This document shows, piece by piece, positions 29,717-31,364 of a stretch of 31,364 nucleotides of DNA (position 1 is the stretch's first letter; each line of letters begins with the position of its first letter). This stretch comes from Desulfonema limicola. Its GTDB lineage: Bacteria; Desulfobacterota; Desulfobacteria; Desulfobacterales; Desulfosalsimonadaceae. The stretch is from positions 1 to 31,364 of the forward strand of contig DYLE01000003.1 in NCBI GenBank assembly GCA_020722245.1. Direction: 5' to 3'. The notes beneath the pieces are model-generated. The model saw nothing but the letters and a program-made list of their open reading frames with translations. It did not search any database and had not been told where the DNA came from. The translations under genes were made by a program, and so were the position numbers.

Positions 29717-30055
29717 ATGATTTATATAACCTACATCTATCTTGCCATCGCCATTGTCGCCGAAGTTGCGGCGACCAGCTCCTTAAAGGCATCGGAAGAA
29801 TTCACGAAGATCATTCCGAGTGTCATTGTCATCGCCGGGTATGGGGTTTCTTTTTATTTTTTAACCCTCACCCTAAGGGCCATTCCTGTGGGGATCACCT
29901 ATGCGATCTGGTCGGGGTTGGGGATCGTTCTGGTGACCCTTGCAGGAATGTTTTTGTACAAACAGATGCCCGATACCCCTGCGCTCATCGGTATGGGATT
30001 GATCATTGCCGGCGTGGTGGTGATCAACGCTTTTTCAAAAACGATTAATCCCTGA
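29717..30055 (+). CDS. Small multidrug resistance (SMR/EmrE-family) transporter
   Basis: A 112-residue, four-helix inner-membrane protein of the SMR family, which exchanges protons for cationic drugs, quaternary amines or guanidinium. The essential membrane Glu is Glu16 in AIVAEVAATSSLK. Other family blocks are PSVIVIAGYGVSFYFLTLTLRAIPVGITYAIWSG, recognisable as the helix 2-3 signature with its AIPVGxxYAIWSG motif, and the final ALIGMGLIIAGVVVIN. Earlier in-frame codons (TTG 29687, ATG 29693) exist. The ATG at 29717 gives the EmrE-like N-terminus and was chosen. It stands alone, so it probably works as a dual-topology homodimer. The substrate is not predictable. Confidence 0.92.
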   Translation: MIYITYIYLAIAIVAEVAATSSLKASEEFTKIIPSVIVIAGYGVSFYFLTLTLRAIPVGITYAIWSGLGIVLVTLAGMFLYKQMPDTPALIGMGLIIAGVVVINAFSKTINP

Positions 30056-30152
30056 ATGTTGTGATGGGTTTTAGATAGAATTACATACAGAGGTGTTGGA
30101 TTTCGGTAAGGGCAGTATCAAAAAAGAAGAATATTGAGTACACAACAGGCCT

Positions 30153-30572
30153 ATGCGAATCAATTTTTCAGACATTCAGGAAGCCTTTGACTTCGTTAGT
30201 TTTGGACATCCGCTGGAACACGCAGCCTACCTGTGTCCTGAGACAGGCAAGATTTATTGGTACAGTGAATATGGGGATAACGAAGAACCCTTGCCGGAGG
30301 ATATCGATGATGCTCAAAAGTACATCGCTATTCCGCACAAGAACGACCTCGATCTTGGAAAGTCGTTGGTATTAAGGTTTGCGGAGACGCACTTGCCGGA
30401 TTCATACGGCAAGGTAATGGCCATTTTTCGTCGCCCCGGTGCCTATTCGCGTTTTAAAGCGCTGCTGGACTCCCGCGGAATGCTGCAGCAATGGTATGAA
30501 TATGAAGAGGCGGCAAAGGAGGAGGGCTTGCGTCGATGGTGCAAGGACCATCATATTGAGATAACTGGCTGA
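30153..30572 (+). CDS. UPF0158 family protein, unknown function
   Basis: A 139-residue soluble protein resembling UPF0158. The layout is a short N-terminal helix (INFSDIQEAFDFVSFG), YLCPETGKIYWYSEYGDNEEPLPEDIDD, YIAIPHKNDLDLGKSLVLRF, and a C-terminal region with FRRPGAYSRFKALLDSRGMLQQWYEYE followed by a WC-rich end. These are the usual blocks of the family, whose role is unknown. The flanking sequence is somewhat more AT-rich than the core genes. No strong ribosome-binding site is present. It is tail-to-tail with the DUF4412-like gene, 10 bp apart. Confidence 0.82.
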   Translation: MRINFSDIQEAFDFVSFGHPLEHAAYLCPETGKIYWYSEYGDNEEPLPEDIDDAQKYIAIPHKNDLDLGKSLVLRFAETHLPDSYGKVMAIFRRPGAYSRFKALLDSRGMLQQWYEYEEAAKEEGLRRWCKDHHIEITG

Positions 30573-30582
30573 TATGGTTGTT

Positions 30583-31353
30583 TTAGGGCATGAATCCTTC
30601 GGTCTTTGAGTAGCCCTTGGGAATGTCGAAAAGCCCTGAGGGCGGGTTTTTTTCGGCCAGTTCCACCACCTCTTCGGTCGTTTTGATCTCTGTTCCCATG
30701 GCCTGGCTTCGGGTTTCCTTAAGCACAATAAATCCCTTTATTTTTTGCATTTCCTGAGTAACCTTTTCAAACCCTTTCTGGCCGGACATGTTGGCGTTGG
30801 CCGCCATCCAGTAAAGACTCGAATCGACCTTGATGTCCTCGGTGGCCCAGGCATCGGACTTGGAGGCCCCCCCCATGGGCATACTCATTTCAATCTGATA
30901 CTTTCGGGCGGTCCAGTTTTTGATTTTTTGGGTTTGACTGGTTGGAGTGACCTTGATGGACATGCCCTGCATCATGGACTGGGCCATGTTTTGATACATC
31001 ATTGCGGCCCTTTTCGCCTCTTCGCTTTCCTCCTTTGAAGTCATCGCGGTTACGGCCTCCTGCATATTGAGCGGCATTTCCATATAGGTGTGGTCCTTGT
31101 GGTTTAGCATATAGGCGAGCTTTTTATTCGAGAGAACAATCATCGAGGTTTCTTGGCCCGAGTCGATTCGGGCCCGGTCCTTTCCCAGCCAGGTGACGAT
31201 GGTTTCAATTTTTTCCGGCTGGGCCTGTCCCATCATCGTAAACGGGTCGGTGCGGCGGGTTTGCTTGATATACGTGTCTGCATTTGCAAATGAAACCGAG
31301 ATGAAAATCAGAGCAAGGACCCACGCGGTTTGCCGAATTCTATCTGTTCTCAT
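30583..31353 (-). CDS. Secreted DUF4412-like protein
   Basis: A 256-residue exported protein. A Sec signal peptide is clear (RTDRIRQ, then a hydrophobic stretch to about residue 22, with likely cleavage after SFANA). The mature part has beta-rich blocks typical of DUF4412 and LolA-like folds: TIVTWLGKDRARIDSG, TSMIVLSNKKLAYMLNHKDHTYMEMPL, a Met-rich middle segment (MMYQNMAQSMMQGMS, ~118-132), WTARKYQIEMSMPMGG and a C-terminal FDIPKGYSKTEGF. A periplasmic or surface location is likely; the function is unknown. A perfect AGGAGG lies 5 nt before the ATG at the window edge. The methionine-rich patch may bind metal, but this is speculative. Confidence 0.8.
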   Translation of the reverse strand: MRTDRIRQTAWVLALIFISVSFANADTYIKQTRRTDPFTMMGQAQPEKIETIVTWLGKDRARIDSGQETSMIVLSNKKLAYMLNHKDHTYMEMPLNMQEAVTAMTSKEESEEAKRAAMMYQNMAQSMMQGMSIKVTPTSQTQKIKNWTARKYQIEMSMPMGGASKSDAWATEDIKVDSSLYWMAANANMSGQKGFEKVTQEMQKIKGFIVLKETRSQAMGTEIKTTEEVVELAEKNPPSGLFDIPKGYSKTEGFMP

Positions 31354-31364
31354 GCCATCCTCCT

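Noticed and set aside
1..31364. CRISPR arrays, insertion sequences, integrase or phage genes
   Set aside because: No regularly spaced direct repeats with unique spacers and no transposase or integrase motifs were seen; the genes are mostly housekeeping.

Overview
The window reads as chromosomal DNA of a moderately GC-rich, Gram-negative bacterium. A sulfate-reducer-like member of the Desulfobacterota (Desulfobacterales type) is the best guess. The support is indirect: a selC tRNA for selenocysteine, a plant/Chlamydia-type DapB, a GlcD-type lactate/glycolate oxidase, a CGGC-domain protein, and the order rpsF-rpsR-DUF2232-rplI-dnaB. No gene in the window is strictly diagnostic, so the taxonomy is inference. 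There is no phage, IS element, CRISPR array or rRNA, and every complete gene has an intact frame.

Layout. (1) 1-2164, rightward: the 3' end of a PilB/GspE-type ATPase, a PilZ-domain protein and a membrane class III nucleotidyl cyclase, which together suggest surface machinery and second-messenger signalling. (2) 2151-2326: an AAGGTAG tandem repeat and, on the minus strand, selC. (3) 2405-9677, rightward: an M20 peptidase overlapping larC, then pgpA, thpR, recA and alaS. (4) 16922-9702, leftward: plsB, a fused nucleotidyltransferase-sugar kinase resembling MurU+AmgK, a dispersed palindromic repeat, a plant-type dapB and a YejA-like peptide-binding protein overlapping dapB. (5) 17230-17505: a small membrane protein with a strong terminator. 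(6) 19437-17525, leftward: a DUF1343/NamZ-like protein and an N-terminally extended RNase HI. (7) 19438-20126: a 689-bp, mostly AT-rich non-coding region with a three-unit PhoB-box-like repeat and palindromes, followed rightward by a divergent DnaA homologue and a GlcD-like oxidase. (8) 27696-22878, leftward: rpsF, rpsR, DUF2232, rplI, dnaB, suhB and a 65-residue four-cysteine protein. (9) 28006-30572, rightward: CorA, a CGGC protein, an SMR transporter and a UPF0158 protein. A DUF4412-like secreted protein (30583-31353) faces them.

Two signals deserve most attention. The first is a possible peptidoglycan-salvage neighbourhood: a MurU-AmgK-like fusion, a YejA-like peptide-binding protein, DapB, and a NamZ-like muramidase without an evident signal peptide, all within about 10 kb on the minus strand. 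The second is a DnaA-family protein whose Walker A and DnaA-box-reading residues differ from canonical DnaA. It lies downstream of a long leader holding a near-consensus Pho box.
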